Shown here one piece after another: positions 47,205 through 57,268 of a stretch of 64,000 bases of DNA (position 1 is its first letter; every line of letters begins with the position of its first letter). The DNA lies in NCBI GenBank assembly GCA_026400835.1, contig JAPLOA010000096.1, positions 82,353-146,352 of the forward strand, written 5' to 3'. The translations under genes and the position numbers were made by a program. The notes under the pieces were generated by a model. That model did not search any database, had not been told where the DNA came from, and saw only the letters and a list, made by a program, of their open reading frames with translations. The stretch comes from Planctomycetales bacterium (GTDB lineage: Bacteria > Planctomycetota > Planctomycetia > Planctomycetales > Planctomycetaceae).

Positions 47205-49103
47205 TCAGGCCGCGTCTGATACAGCCTTGACTGATTTCGGCCCAATCGATTTGGAACCATCTTTGTGACGCGCTTTCAGATCGAACAGGCCAAAGATTTC
47301 TGAGGCGTTCATACTGAGCGTTACGTTTTCGTTATCGCCGTCGCCAAGTATCGCCTGAAACAACTCGCGTTTTTCCCGAAGCACGCGGTCGATACGTTCC
47401 TCAATCGTGTTCTTGCAGATGAACCGCGTCACAATGACGGGGTTCTTGACGCCTATTCTGTGAGCGCGATTAATGGCCTGATCTTCAATTGCAGGATTCC
47501 ACCAGCGGTCGTACAGAAACACGTAGCCTGCAAACTGCAGATTCAAGCCCACTGCACCGGTGCCATAACTCATAAGCAGAATATGCTTGTCCGGCTCGGC
47601 CTTGAACCTGGCCAGAATTGGTTCACGTTGTTTCGTCGGCACGCCACCGTGATAGATCAGCGGATTGAATTCTTTGAGATGTGGCTCGAGCCAGTCAATG
47701 GTTTTCGTCCACTGACTGAACAGGATGGCCTTTCCACCGCTGGCTGCGATTTCTTCCATGTCAGCCATCAGGCGTTCAAGCTTTGCGCTTTCGCCTGTCA
47801 GTGGATCGTAGTTTGTGATCTGCTTGAGTCGTAATACGAGCTCAAAGACGTGCTGAACGGTTATGGAATCGCCCAGGTCATTGAGCTGCACGACGCCTTC
47901 TTTTTCTGCTGTGCGATAGGCCAGTTCCTGAGCGTCCGTGAGTTCAAGTTCCGCGTCCCGGTCGATTCGAGGCGGCATGTCTTTCATCACGAGATCTTTG
48001 GTTCGCCGCAGAATGTATTTCCTGGCCAGCTTCGAGAGTTGGCGAAGGTCCGGGCTGGCCGCCTTCGGAATAACCTCCATGAACTCAAAAAGAGCACCCA
48101 GTTCCTCGGGCCGATTTTCTATAGGTGTACCGGTCAAAGCCCAGCTTCGCCGTCGGCGAATCGAACGAGCCACTTCAGCCGTACGCGAGTCACGATTCTT
48201 GATTCGTTGTGCCTCGTCGAGCACCAACAGGTCAAATTTAGGTTGCTCATCATCCGGGATTTCAGCGATATCGCGAGCCATCAGTTCGTAGTTGGCCAGC
48301 AGTACCGGGATTCCGGGCATGGTCCACAACATGCGGCGCCTTGGTCCGTTGCCTTCGACTGTAACCACGGGCAGTTCTTCAGCCCATGTCTTGAATTCTC
48401 GCTGCCAGTTTGGAATCAGCGGTTTCGGGCAGATGAGTACAATTCGTTTTGCCTGCCCGCTGCGGAGCAGAAGTCGTATAGCAGTGATCGTCTGCATGGT
48501 CTTGCCAAGCCCCATTTCGTCGGCCAGTAATGCCGCTTGGCTGGCAAAGAGCCATGCAATTCCTTCATATTGATAAGCGAATGGCTCGAAAGGCATAATG
48601 AGTTCCTGGCCAGCCAGCCAGGATTCAAGGGGCGGCTGAAGCAAATAGAACAGGCGATCCTGCAGCGACAACGCGTCGGCCGGCGGCTTAATTCGCGTGG
48701 CTTTGCGAGGCTTATCGGGATCGACAGGTTCTGAAGTCTCCGGCTTTGGCGGTGCAATTTTTCGCAATTGCGTGCCATCGGAGGTCGTTGAATCCAGCTT
48801 CGGCGGCATGAATTCCATACCGTCGGGAAGCGTCAGGCCGATACACTTCATCGGGATGCGACGTGCTGTCCATGACGGTACGAAGTCGAGCACTGTATTC
48901 AGAGAATATCCCTGAGTTTCGATCGTCGGCAGCCGTCCCAGAGCTGGATTGAATCCGGTCTGAGCAACGTCAACCCTGGTAGATCTGCGCGCTTCTGCAA
49001 TCAATGCCGGGTCGATCGTCAGTATTTCACTGGTTATGGATTGCTCGGGGTTCCCAGAAACAACAGTTGCATCCACCGTCGCTTGATTCGGCCAATTGCT
49101 CAT
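47205..49103 (-). CDS. SNF2-family DEAD/DEAH-box helicase-like ATPase
   Basis: The 632-residue protein has the two RecA lobes of a SWI2/SNF2 translocase: motif [11 protein letters not shown] (195-204), motif II DEAQ in [13 protein letters not shown] (instead of DEAH), motif [15 protein letters not shown], motif [10 protein letters not shown], motif [16 protein letters not shown] and motif [13 protein letters not shown]. The 140-residue N-terminus is unlike that of RapA or other named helicases and contains acidic, Pro-rich stretches. Such proteins remodel protein-DNA complexes or assist RNA polymerase; the exact task here is unknown. It follows the 174-residue gene by 61 bp on the same strand and is probably cotranscribed with it. 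Confidence 0.9.
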   Translation of the reverse strand: MSNWPNQATVDATVVSGNPEQSITSEILTIDPALIAEARRSTRVDVAQTGFNPALGRLPTIETQGYSLNTVLDFVPSWTARRIPMKCIGLTLPDGMEFMPPKLDSTTSDGTQLRKIAPPKPETSEPVDPDKPRKATRIKPPADALSLQDRLFYLLQPPLESWLAGQELIMPFEPFAYQYEGIAWLFASQAALLADEMGLGKTMQTITAIRLLLRSGQAKRIVLICPKPLIPNWQREFKTWAEELPVVTVEGNGPRRRMLWTMPGIPVLLANYELMARDIAEIPDDEQPKFDLLVLDEAQRIKNRDSRTAEVARSIRRRRSWALTGTPIENRPEELGALFEFMEVIPKAASPDLRQLSKLARKYILRRTKDLVMKDMPPRIDRDAELELTDAQELAYRTAEKEGVVQLNDLGDSITVQHVFELVLRLKQITNYDPLTGESAKLERLMADMEEIAASGGKAILFSQWTKTIDWLEPHLKEFNPLIYHGGVPTKQREPILARFKAEPDKHILLMSYGTGAVGLNLQFAGYVFLYDRWWNPAIEDQAINRAHRIGVKNPVIVTRFICKNTIEERIDRVLREKRELFQAILGDGDNENVTLSMNASEIFGLFDLKARHKDGSKSIGPKSVKAVSDAA

Positions 49104-49164
49104 GACGAGTGCCTCACATCCTTGCCTGACGAAAATGCATGCAGATCAAGTATCTCTGCAAACA

Positions 49165-49689
49165 TTATCTTGCGAACACCGTCTTTATTGTCTCTGCAAG
49201 TGCCTCTCGTACACGTTCCAGCGGCTCTGCCAGATCAGCACTGTCAGGAAGGAGATGTTTCTGTTTGGACAAAAGTTCTGCATCCACACCGTGAGCTTCA
49301 TGGAACCTGAGAATGTTGCCACCGATGCGAAGCGTTCCCCCCTGCTCTGCAATCTTTGTGCGAGCGTCATTGGTACAAGCCACCGGGATGTGCGTGTGGT
49401 TGCGAAGCTCAAGCAGATGCAGGTTACTTGTGACGATCAGGCTGGGTTTGATGGCCACACGATCCAAAAGAGTGCAGCCGATTAGTTCGCCCAGCAGCCA
49501 GGGACGAAGCGTTTCCCCGAACAGAATCTCCTGAGTGCGATTTGGCTTGACCGGAGTTGTACACTGAAACTCAAGAGGACGCCCATTCTGATTCGTAATG
49601 AGCAGTCCGCCGATATGGCCGCGTCCTTCGACTTCCATGGTTTCCATGAAGCCCAATCGCAGTGGATCAGTTTTCGCCGCCCCTGACAT
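49165..49689 (-). CDS. conserved protein of unknown function, upstream partner of the SNF2 gene
   Basis: The 174-residue protein has no signal peptide or membrane helix. Blocks such as GRGHIGGLLITNQNGRPLEF, TTPVKPNRTQEILFGETLRP and LLGELIGCTLLDRVAIKPSL look well conserved, since they have the regular alternation of a real alpha/beta domain, but I do not recognise the family. The stop is 61 bp before the SNF2 gene start on the same strand, which suggests a working pair, for example a DNA- or nucleotide-binding adaptor. Confidence 0.75.
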   Translation of the reverse strand: MSGAAKTDPLRLGFMETMEVEGRGHIGGLLITNQNGRPLEFQCTTPVKPNRTQEILFGETLRPWLLGELIGCTLLDRVAIKPSLIVTSNLHLLELRNHTHIPVACTNDARTKIAEQGGTLRIGGNILRFHEAHGVDAELLSKQKHLLPDSADLAEPLERVREALAETIKTVFAR

Positions 49690-50103
49690 TCCGTCGTCTT
49701 TCCTCGGGACTTTTTCCGATGTTCCTGTTCCGGCAATTCCTGCCGAACGCTCCCTGATCCGGTCGCTCAGTATACGATCGCAACCGGCTTCTTTCTGTTG
49801 ACTGATCGTCGATAGGTTGGGGAAAGCTTTAGTGAAGAGCCTATCAGTCGGCCATGCCAGCGGGATAATTCTATTTGTAACGAATCATTTCAACATAAGG
49901 CGATGGAGGGAAACTCCAGCAGTATTTGCTACTGCCACCAATGGGGCTGATGCCGTCGACTCACTCTCGCCGAGTTTGTCGTTCGAGTCTGCTGGTGCGA
50001 GATTATTCTGCCGTGTTGGCGCAGCAAGGGCTTGAGAACTCAAATCAGAGGGAGGCAGCTTTTTCATTGAGCTTAGCAATCCGGACACAAGATCATTGTG
50101 CGA
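49690..50103. other. intergenic region between the unknown 174-aa gene and the PPC gene
   Basis: This 414-bp gap carries no recognised gene. A minus-strand reading frame at 49885-50088 (67 codons, low complexity, 16 bp after the PPC stop) is listed separately as doubtful. A TTGAAA box and a TAGAAT box, pointing at the 174-residue gene, lie near 49872-49900 but with poor spacing (14 bp). Confidence 0.4.
49885..50088 (-). CDS. doubtful small protein downstream of the PPC gene
   Basis: A 67-codon frame, rich in Ser, Ala and Leu, begins 16 bp after the PPC-domain gene stop on the same strand. It has no recognised motif. I cannot tell it from a chance frame. Confidence 0.18.
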   Translation of the reverse strand: MSGLLSSMKKLPPSDLSSQALAAPTRQNNLAPADSNDKLGESESTASAPLVAVANTAGVSLHRLMLK

Positions 50104-50925
50104 TTATTGCGGTGTCATAGTCACGCGAAGCAAGTAGGTGCAGATTGAACTGCCGCGGTCGGTCGCTTCAAGCATTACGATGCGGTAGGTATCGTCACGA
50201 GATAATGTGACTTTCAGAATGGCATCAGAAGTCTCCGCCGAATCATCTGCAATTTTCAGGATTTGACCGGCCGAATCAAACAGCGTCAATTGAGAATCAC
50301 AGGGTGACCCAATTCGGTCAGCCGTGACTTCTGCCAGAAGTACCTGGCCCGCAGTTCCCTGAAACTCGTAGACGTCAACATCTTTCGGTTGTGAAATCAA
50401 ACCCTGAATCGTCGTTCCGAGTCGGATCGGCTGAGCTTTTCGAAGACCGTCATTCGGTTCTGATTCAGCAACCAGCAGCCCTCCGGAAATCACCGGTATC
50501 GTGAAGTGTTCTGAGCTGCCATGTTCGCTGCTGGCCGTGATTTTCAGTGAGTCCCCAACAAAGTCGGCAGGAATACTGAGAGAAACTTCAGCCTGAGTGT
50601 CGCCTACGTCGTTTGCCTCCACCTTATCCGGAGGAGCCGACTTTTCTTTTTTGACAATGCTGAACGAAACGGGCAGCGCGTTCTCCGTACACGTAATCCC
50701 AGTGATCTGATCCATTTGGAGTCCGCGAATGATCAAAACTTTTGTAGTTTCCATGGCACTCGCGGGTGGTGGGGCAAGAGCAATCGCGGGTGGCACCGTC
50801 ATTTTGATTGCAGGAGGTGCTGGCATCGGTTTCTCGTCTGCAAGCGCTGGACTGAAGTGGCCGATGATTTGAGAACACAAAATGGCCGTCACGGAAAGTC
50901 GGATTGTGTTGGTGATGGTTTTCAC
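50104..50925 (-). CDS. secreted protein with bacterial pre-peptidase C-terminal (PPC) domain
   Basis: The 273-residue product has a signal peptide (ending about residue 29, ALADE), a Pro/Ala-rich stretch, and then a PPC domain. Its mark is the start SEPNDGLRKAQPIRLGTTI followed by KDVDVYEFQGTAGQVLLAEV, a typical calcium-stabilised beta-sandwich. PPC domains are common in planctomycete secreted proteins and aid export or binding. The start overlaps the stop of the DUF1501 gene by 4 bp (ATGA), so it is the last gene of the PSD1-DUF1501-PPC operon. A role in surface or polymer processing is possible but unproven. Confidence 0.85.
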   Translation of the reverse strand: MKTITNTIRLSVTAILCSQIIGHFSPALADEKPMPAPPAIKMTVPPAIALAPPPASAMETTKVLIIRGLQMDQITGITCTENALPVSFSIVKKEKSAPPDKVEANDVGDTQAEVSLSIPADFVGDSLKITASSEHGSSEHFTIPVISGGLLVAESEPNDGLRKAQPIRLGTTIQGLISQPKDVDVYEFQGTAGQVLLAEVTADRIGSPCDSQLTLFDSAGQILKIADDSAETSDAILKVTLSRDDTYRIVMLEATDRGSSICTYLLRVTMTPQ

Positions 50926-52250
50926 GAATAGAGTTCCTGAATCAACTCTCCCTGATCAAGGATTTCAACCGGACGACCATCAGGTGTATAGATTTGGCGA
51001 CGCGGCGGGATACCTAACGCGGAATAGATCGTAAAGGCCACATCGGCAGGGCGGACAGGTCTCTTGATGGCATAGCCGCCATGGTCATCGGTCGCTCCAA
51101 TAACCTGACCAGGCTGAATGCCGGCTCCGGCGAACAGCATAGACGCGGCTGGTCCCCAGTGGTCGCGACCTGCGTCTTTATTCACTCCAGGACTTCGTCC
51201 AAATTCCCCGAAACAGGCCACCAGTGTGTCGTTCAGTAAACCTCGTTGATCAAGATCACGAATGAGTGACGAGAATCCCATGTCGAATTCCGGCAGCTTC
51301 TTGTCGAGGCTTTCGAATATCTTTCCATGATGATCCCAGCCTCCGTAGTTGATTGTTGTAAACGTGACACCTGACTCAACAAGTCGTCGGGCCAGTAAGC
51401 AGCTTTGACCAAACATGTTCCGACCGTAGGAGTCTCGAAGGTCTGCAGGTTCTTGCTCAATGTCGAAGGCTGTACGAGCCTGCGGTGAAAGAATCATCTC
51501 GCTGGCACGCTTTTGGAATTCGTCATAGGTGGCAATCTGATCGTTTCCTTCGACCTGCCGTGCCAGTGAGTCGACGGCCTGCAAGAGTGTCCTGCGTCGT
51601 TCGATGGACTTGTCCGTTAAAGCGGTCGTACGGACGAGATCTCGAACACGATATCCGACCTGGTTGGGATCTCCAGCCTTGAACGATTCGTAGCGTCCAC
51701 CCAGAAAAGCACTCTTGCCAAGTTCCCAGGTGAAAGATGGGTTATGAGGTATCGCGACATATGGCGGAATCTGGCCTGTGAAGCCCAGTTGATTTGCCAC
51801 GACAGCGCCGATAGACGGGAAGTCTCCAAAGGCTGAGCCGAATCGGCCTGAAAGAGCCCAGTTGGTCGCCGTTTCGTGGTGATCATTCGTGTGCGAACCC
51901 GACCGAATCAGCGCGACTCGGTCCATGATTCCAGAGATCTTTGGCAATAGCTCACAGATCTGAATGCCCGGAACGCAGGTCGACACGGGCTTGTATTTAC
52001 CACGAATCTCCGCAGGTGCCTCAGGTTTTAGATCAAAGCTGTCATGATGCGACAGGCCACCGCCAAGATAAACAAGAATGACAGATTTCGCGCGTCGCTG
52101 CGGAGACTCTTCTGCAACCAGCGACTGCTGCTGAAGAAGGTGGGCCATCGTGAGGCCGAGAGGTCCCAGAGTACCGACTCGAAGACAATCACGTCTTGAT
52201 CGGCCGTTACAAAGTTTGCTGATCGATTGATTAAGATTGATGTTTAACAT
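50922..52250 (-). CDS. DUF1501 family protein, Tat-exported
   Basis: The 442-residue protein has a Tat-like leader (SRRDCLRVGTLGPLGLTMAH, about 19-38). The DUF1501 core includes LVYLGGGLSHHDSFDLKPEAP, RSGSHTNDHHETATNWALSG, FTTINYGGWDHHGKIFESLD, FGEFGRSPGVNKDAGRDHWG and a terminal ADVAFTIYSALGIPP. The many His and Asp residues fit a metal-dependent alkaline-phosphatase-like fold. It lies 123 bp downstream of the DUF1549/DUF1553 gene, the usual partner, and overlaps the PPC gene. DUF1501 proteins are of unknown activity. Confidence 0.92.
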   Translation of the reverse strand: MLNINLNQSISKLCNGRSRRDCLRVGTLGPLGLTMAHLLQQQSLVAEESPQRRAKSVILVYLGGGLSHHDSFDLKPEAPAEIRGKYKPVSTCVPGIQICELLPKISGIMDRVALIRSGSHTNDHHETATNWALSGRFGSAFGDFPSIGAVVANQLGFTGQIPPYVAIPHNPSFTWELGKSAFLGGRYESFKAGDPNQVGYRVRDLVRTTALTDKSIERRRTLLQAVDSLARQVEGNDQIATYDEFQKRASEMILSPQARTAFDIEQEPADLRDSYGRNMFGQSCLLARRLVESGVTFTTINYGGWDHHGKIFESLDKKLPEFDMGFSSLIRDLDQRGLLNDTLVACFGEFGRSPGVNKDAGRDHWGPAASMLFAGAGIQPGQVIGATDDHGGYAIKRPVRPADVAFTIYSALGIPPRRQIYTPDGRPVEILDQGELIQELYS

Positions 52251-52372
52251 GATGAATCCTTAATCCGTAACCAAGACAGATTCTTGTTCAATGAGCAGGA
52301 AGTTATCTGTCTGCCCAGTTTCAATTGTTCGGAGCCAGTATTCTGCCGGGGACTACTGCTGTTCTGTTTCTG

Positions 52373-54799
52373 TCAGTGATTGAATGCAAATTCTTTGGTA
52401 TTCAAAAGAGCCCAAAAGAGATCTCGGAACGCTTCTTCACGTTGTTCATTGCCTTCGAATGCTGCCGTGATGGAGGCCTGTTCTTCGGTTGTTGGAGAGC
52501 GACTGAGTGTGGCCAGATAAATCTGTTCAATCGCTGATTTGTCATCAGGGAAACTATTCATGATCTGCTTTAATCGTCCGACGGGATCGTCAAATTTCTG
52601 AGCGAGTCCGTCTCCACACTGCAGATGAAGAAGCTGCGGCAGTGTGACATCACCGGAACGTTCGCAAGCACAGGCTGTCACTCGTTCACTACGGCCAAAC
52701 ATCGACAGGAACGGAGAGGCAACCGTCGAATCCGGAAGCTGGATCGCGCGCATTCCGACTGGATATCCCGGGAATGAATCCGGGATCAGTGTGCTTTGGC
52801 TAATCGCGTCCAGGAAGACTTCGGCTGGCAGACGGCGAACGTAGTAGTGTGAATAGAAGCCGCTTTCCGCAGCGTTGCCCTTCAGCGTCGCCGAACTCAG
52901 TTGATATGTGCGTGAATTCAGGATGAGCCTCATGATGTGTCTGAGATCGTACTTGTGACTCACAAACTCCTGATTCAGGGCGGTCCACAATTCACGATTG
53001 CTCGGCGGGTTGCTGATGCGAAGATCATCGACAGGTTCAACGAGGCCCACGGCAAAGAAATGACGCCACAATCGATTGACCATACTGCCAGAAAAATTCT
53101 CGTTCCCCGGGTCCGTCATCCATTGAGCGAGTAATTCTCGCGGATCCTGCCCCGGAGCAATTTTTGTTTCAGATCGATCAAGCGGCTGAGCAGCGAGCTG
53201 CTGGTTTGTGCGAGGTTGCCTGACGCGTGGAATTCGCGTCGTTAGTTCTGCGAATTGTCGCCGTTCGTTTTCAAGTTGCTGATTCACTTCAGCAATCTGT
53301 TTCTGCAGAGATTCGAGTTCTGCGCCCTGCCTATTGGCTTGATCCTCTGTCATCGCTTTGAGACGCGATTCTTTCTCCGTGATTTGCTTTTGAACGCGGG
53401 CTTCCTCTTCTGTAGCAACAATAAGAGCAGTTGCTCCTTTGTGAGATTCCTGACGCTGAAAATTCATCCGGCCGAAGTACGCTGCAAAATGGTAGTAGTC
53501 ATCCTGAGTGTATCGTTCGAGAGGATGATTGTGGCACTTGGCGCAGCCGATTCGAGTTCCCAGAAACGACTGCGCTACTGAGGACACGACCTCGGAGTCT
53601 TCGACCTGACGATACTCACCGATCGAAACGACGTAATAGCCGATCTGAGGTTGGGAGACAGAATCTCCGGAGGCGGTTATGACATCGCGAGCGATCTCAT
53701 CCCACGGGCGATTTGTCTCAACCTGCTCGCGAACCCACGCCTGCATCGCGCGGACGCCCTTACTGCCTCTAACATCGTGATCACGTTCTTTGCGATTCTG
53801 CAGCAAGTCACACAGAATCAATGTCCAGTAGTCTGCAAACTCGGGGCGTTCCAGCAGTTTATCGATCAGGGCTTTTCGCTTACCGGGATTTTGGTCGTTC
53901 AGGAAGGCTTGTACCTCGGTCGGTGTCGGCAGAGTACCGATCGTATCGAGGAAGACGCGGCGAACAAAGACATCATCGTCTGCAGCGGGGGACGGCGGTA
54001 TCCGAAGAGCAGCCAGTTTGTTGAAAACATGCTCGTCAATGAAACTACGCCGTTCCGCAAACAACTGTGCGTCAACAGATTGTTCGAAGGGGCTGGAGAT
54101 AGTGGTGACGGCTACATGACCCTGAAAATGAACTCGGACGACTGATTCCCCCGATCGCAGGCACTTAAGCAGGCCGTCTGATGAAACCTCCAGTACGCTT
54201 GGATCGTTTGAGAAGAACTGCGAGAGCCAGGTGATGTCGCGAACTTGACCATTCGAATACTCTGCTGTGGCAGTAAGCTGCAGGGTTTCGCCGGGATGCA
54301 TGGTTTGCGTGCCCGGGCTGACAGTTATTGACTGAACAACTGGCTCATCAGGAATAATCCCGGGAGTCCCTGCGGCGATCCAGTCTGTGAGCACTTTACT
54401 GGCTGCACTATTTGGCTCAAAAAGTTTGCCTCCTCCATGGGGACTCATGCCGGCCGGTTTGGTTACCAGCAGGCTATTGGCGGGAGCCGCGCGGTCGATT
54501 CGACGGCCAAAGAATTCATGTGTGATGGAGTCATAATCCCAGTCGGACGCGTAACCACGAAGTGACAGACGGAATCCGTTTTGGCCAGCCAGTTTCCCAT
54601 GGCAGGCACCCTGATTACATCCGAATCGAGTCAGGATCGGAAGGACGTCCTGCTGATACGACGGTGGTGACGCGAATGTTGTGCTGCCCTGCGAAAAGTT
54701 ATCGTCGGCTTTCACTGAAGCCATGAATGCACAGGCAAGTAAGATAGGCGTCGCAACGAAACAGAAAATCGGCGACGGAATTGATCTGTGGAGATTCAT
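52373..54799 (-). CDS. DUF1549/DUF1553 (PSD1-type) protein with BIG2 domain and cytochrome-like motifs
   Basis: The 808-residue protein (from ATG 54799) has a signal peptide (about 1-31), then the N-terminal motif FGCNQGACHGKLAG. This has C-x4-C-H at 61-67, a variant haem motif typical of this family. A BIG2-type Ig-like domain follows (about 150-240; VSPGTQTMHPGETLQLTATA). The DUF1549 domain comes next (about 260-460) and ends with a classical CAKCHNHP. A Glu/Gln coiled coil lies near 475-525 and the DUF1553 domain covers about 560-780. The combination is planctomycete-specific, and its partner is the DUF1501 gene downstream. It is periplasmic and may bind c-type haem; its substrate is unknown. 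Confidence 0.92.
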   Translation of the reverse strand: MNLHRSIPSPIFCFVATPILLACAFMASVKADDNFSQGSTTFASPPSYQQDVLPILTRFGCNQGACHGKLAGQNGFRLSLRGYASDWDYDSITHEFFGRRIDRAAPANSLLVTKPAGMSPHGGGKLFEPNSAASKVLTDWIAAGTPGIIPDEPVVQSITVSPGTQTMHPGETLQLTATAEYSNGQVRDITWLSQFFSNDPSVLEVSSDGLLKCLRSGESVVRVHFQGHVAVTTISSPFEQSVDAQLFAERRSFIDEHVFNKLAALRIPPSPAADDDVFVRRVFLDTIGTLPTPTEVQAFLNDQNPGKRKALIDKLLERPEFADYWTLILCDLLQNRKERDHDVRGSKGVRAMQAWVREQVETNRPWDEIARDVITASGDSVSQPQIGYYVVSIGEYRQVEDSEVVSSVAQSFLGTRIGCAKCHNHPLERYTQDDYYHFAAYFGRMNFQRQESHKGATALIVATEEEARVQKQITEKESRLKAMTEDQANRQGAELESLQKQIAEVNQQLENERRQFAELTTRIPRVRQPRTNQQLAAQPLDRSETKIAPGQDPRELLAQWMTDPGNENFSGSMVNRLWRHFFAVGLVEPVDDLRISNPPSNRELWTALNQEFVSHKYDLRHIMRLILNSRTYQLSSATLKGNAAESGFYSHYYVRRLPAEVFLDAISQSTLIPDSFPGYPVGMRAIQLPDSTVASPFLSMFGRSERVTACACERSGDVTLPQLLHLQCGDGLAQKFDDPVGRLKQIMNSFPDDKSAIEQIYLATLSRSPTTEEQASITAAFEGNEQREEAFRDLFWALLNTKEFAFNH

Positions 54800-54994
54800 A
54801 AAGTCGTGGCTGATAATCCGTATACATTGAACCGGCAGGGAAGAGACGCGGCTGGAACTCAAGCAGGCTGAACTTGGCGGTTCCGGATTCTAATCTACTG
54901 AGTGTGGACATGCACTCAGAACCTTCGTGTTTTGTCCTGGCCGAGATGATGTCAGTGGCTCAAGTTGCAGTGATCCTCGCAAAGAGATTCCCAA

Positions 54995-57094
54995 TCAGCC
55001 CCAGAGTTTCGAGATCTTCTTGCGGATTTCCGTTGTATCACCCTGAATCAAGCCGCTCTGCCCTGCTCCGCCGAAGCCGGAACCGTAGGTCATGCCCTGA
55101 GATTGGCAGTCAAACAATTCCTGAGCCTGAGTCGGCAGAAATCGAGTAATCTTACTGAGCGAATGCTGATCACTTTTGCGACGGTTATGAAAGTAGTAAC
55201 GTTCGGGACGAACAACGCTTAGATGATTCTTCGCTCGAGTCATCGCGACGTAGAACAAACGACGTTCCTCTTCGATCTCCTCGGGACTGCCAGTCGCCAT
55301 GTCCGAAGGAATGTTGCCATCGGCCGCGTGGATCACGTACACAGAATCCCATTCGAGCCCCTTTGCCGAATGGATCGTGCTGAGAGTCAAATAGTCTTCA
55401 TCCAAAAACGGATCCGCCGGAAGCTCCTGAGTGGAGCTTGGTGGATCCAGTGTCATCTCAGACAAGAATTCAGTTCGGCTCTGATACCGAGCGGCGATGG
55501 CTTCGAGCTGAATCAAATCATTCAGTCGAGCTTTCACGTTATCGTATTTTGTCTCCAGCAGCGGCGCATAAAACAAGCGGGCTCCGTGAATATCAGTGGC
55601 GACTCCGGCGTCGGATTCGGCTCGCTGTTCCATTTCCTGAAGCAAACGAATGAGCTTAGGCCAGTCGTCCTTGAGAACCGACGGCGGGGACCACGACGAC
55701 CAGGTCTCGAAATGGCCACCACCTTCGCGCAAGTTGTCCAGCAGCGAAGCGGCTTTGACATGACCGATGCCGGGCATCAAAACAAGGACTCGAAAACCGG
55801 CAACGGAGTCCAGCGGGTTTTCCGCGAGTCGAAGAAACGACATCAGATCGCGAACATGAGCAGTCTCTAGAAACCGCAGGCCACCATACTTCACAAACGG
55901 CACGTTGCGACGGCCGAGCTCCGCTTCCATGCTCATGCTGTGATGCGACGCACGAAACAGCACGGCCTGCTGTTTCAGCGAGACACCTTTTTCTCGCCGA
56001 TCGAGAATCTGATCGATGACGTACGTTGTCTGAGCGTCTTCATCGCTGCACGTGACAAGCACCGGCTGACTGCCATCACCGCGAGACGACCACAGCTCTT
56101 TCGAATGCCGCTCTTCTGCTTCCGCGATGACGGCGTTGGTTGCATCCAGAATCTTCTGAGTCGTGCGATAGTTCTGTTCCAGCGGAATCAGCACCGTCCC
56201 TGGATAATCTTTCGGGAAGTCCAGAATATTCCTCACCGTTGCCGCGCGGAACGAGTAGATCGACTGCGCGTCATCGCCGACAGCTGTCAGTCCCTTTCCA
56301 TCCGGGCAGATGTTCTTCAGAATCTGAGCCTGCAGGATGTTCGTGTCCTGATACTCGTCGACCATGATCTTCTGAAATTGCTGTCGCAGCATCTGACCGC
56401 CATCAGGATTTTCGGCCAGTGCGTTCCAGAACAGCAGCAAGTCGTCAAAGTCGAGGACTCGCTGTTGTTCTTTGGTGGTCGTGTAACCGTTGAAGAGTTC
56501 ACCCAGTCGTTCCTGATGTTCCAGGCACCATGGGAAGTACTTCTTGAGAATGATGTCGAGCGGCTTCTGAGTGTTGACGCAGCGACTGTAGATATCAAGA
56601 CACGTTCCCTTCAGAGGAAACCGTTTGTCTGACTTCGGAAGATTCAGCTTCGATCGTTCAACGTTCATCAGGTCTTCGGAGTCGCTGCGATCCAGAATCG
56701 TGAAGTCCGGATACAGTCCGATCAGATTGCCATATCGACGCAGCACGTTCGTGGCGACAGAGTGAAAAGTGCCGCCAGCAATTCTTCGGATGGAAGACCT
56801 CGAACAAACGGCCGGATTCTTTACGGTCGATGGATCGAGCTGAATCAGAATGTGTTCGACTCGCCGCAACATTTCCGCAGCCGCTCGACGAGTAAACGTC
56901 AGCAACAGCAGTCGAGACGGATCCGTGCCCGACACAATTTGCCATGCGACTCGATTTGCCAGCGTCGTGGTCTTACCAGTTCCCGCCCCCGCGATGATCA
57001 ACAAGGGTTCGTCACCATGCATCACTGCCGCGAGCTGCTGCGGATTCAGCGTTTGCAGGAACTCAGGGATATCAGAGGTCACGGGAGCAGACAT
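54995..57094 (-). CDS. UvrD/PcrA/Rep-family ATP-dependent DNA helicase
   Basis: The 699-residue superfamily 1A helicase unwinds DNA 3'-5' in repair and replication restart. Motif I GAGTGKTTT (36-44), motif II VDEYQDTN, motif III VGDDAQSIYSFRAA, motif IV EQNYRT, motif V STIHSAKGLEWDSVYV and motif VI RRLFYVAMTRAK are all present. It is about 20-50 residues shorter than PcrA/UvrD. The C-terminus, GFGGAGQSGLIQGDTTEIRK, is atypical and lacks the RNA polymerase-binding Tudor-like end of PcrA. The gene begins 175 bp from the divergent small membrane gene. Confidence 0.93.
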   Translation of the reverse strand: MSAPVTSDIPEFLQTLNPQQLAAVMHGDEPLLIIAGAGTGKTTTLANRVAWQIVSGTDPSRLLLLTFTRRAAAEMLRRVEHILIQLDPSTVKNPAVCSRSSIRRIAGGTFHSVATNVLRRYGNLIGLYPDFTILDRSDSEDLMNVERSKLNLPKSDKRFPLKGTCLDIYSRCVNTQKPLDIILKKYFPWCLEHQERLGELFNGYTTTKEQQRVLDFDDLLLFWNALAENPDGGQMLRQQFQKIMVDEYQDTNILQAQILKNICPDGKGLTAVGDDAQSIYSFRAATVRNILDFPKDYPGTVLIPLEQNYRTTQKILDATNAVIAEAEERHSKELWSSRGDGSQPVLVTCSDEDAQTTYVIDQILDRREKGVSLKQQAVLFRASHHSMSMEAELGRRNVPFVKYGGLRFLETAHVRDLMSFLRLAENPLDSVAGFRVLVLMPGIGHVKAASLLDNLREGGGHFETWSSWSPPSVLKDDWPKLIRLLQEMEQRAESDAGVATDIHGARLFYAPLLETKYDNVKARLNDLIQLEAIAARYQSRTEFLSEMTLDPPSSTQELPADPFLDEDYLTLSTIHSAKGLEWDSVYVIHAADGNIPSDMATGSPEEIEEERRLFYVAMTRAKNHLSVVRPERYYFHNRRKSDQHSLSKITRFLPTQAQELFDCQSQGMTYGSGFGGAGQSGLIQGDTTEIRKKISKLWG

Positions 57095-57268
57095 GGTTCA
57101 CAGTCGATCGATTGCAATGAATTCAGACAGGGTGAAGCATACGCCCCCGGAAGGCAGTGGACAATTCATGTGAAGAATCAGGCGTATGGCGATGAACCAG
57201 TGGAAAAATGATCGAAGCCGAGGTTTAATGTCCGTGTTGAATTTGGCGTCCATCCGGTAGAAGAAGCC

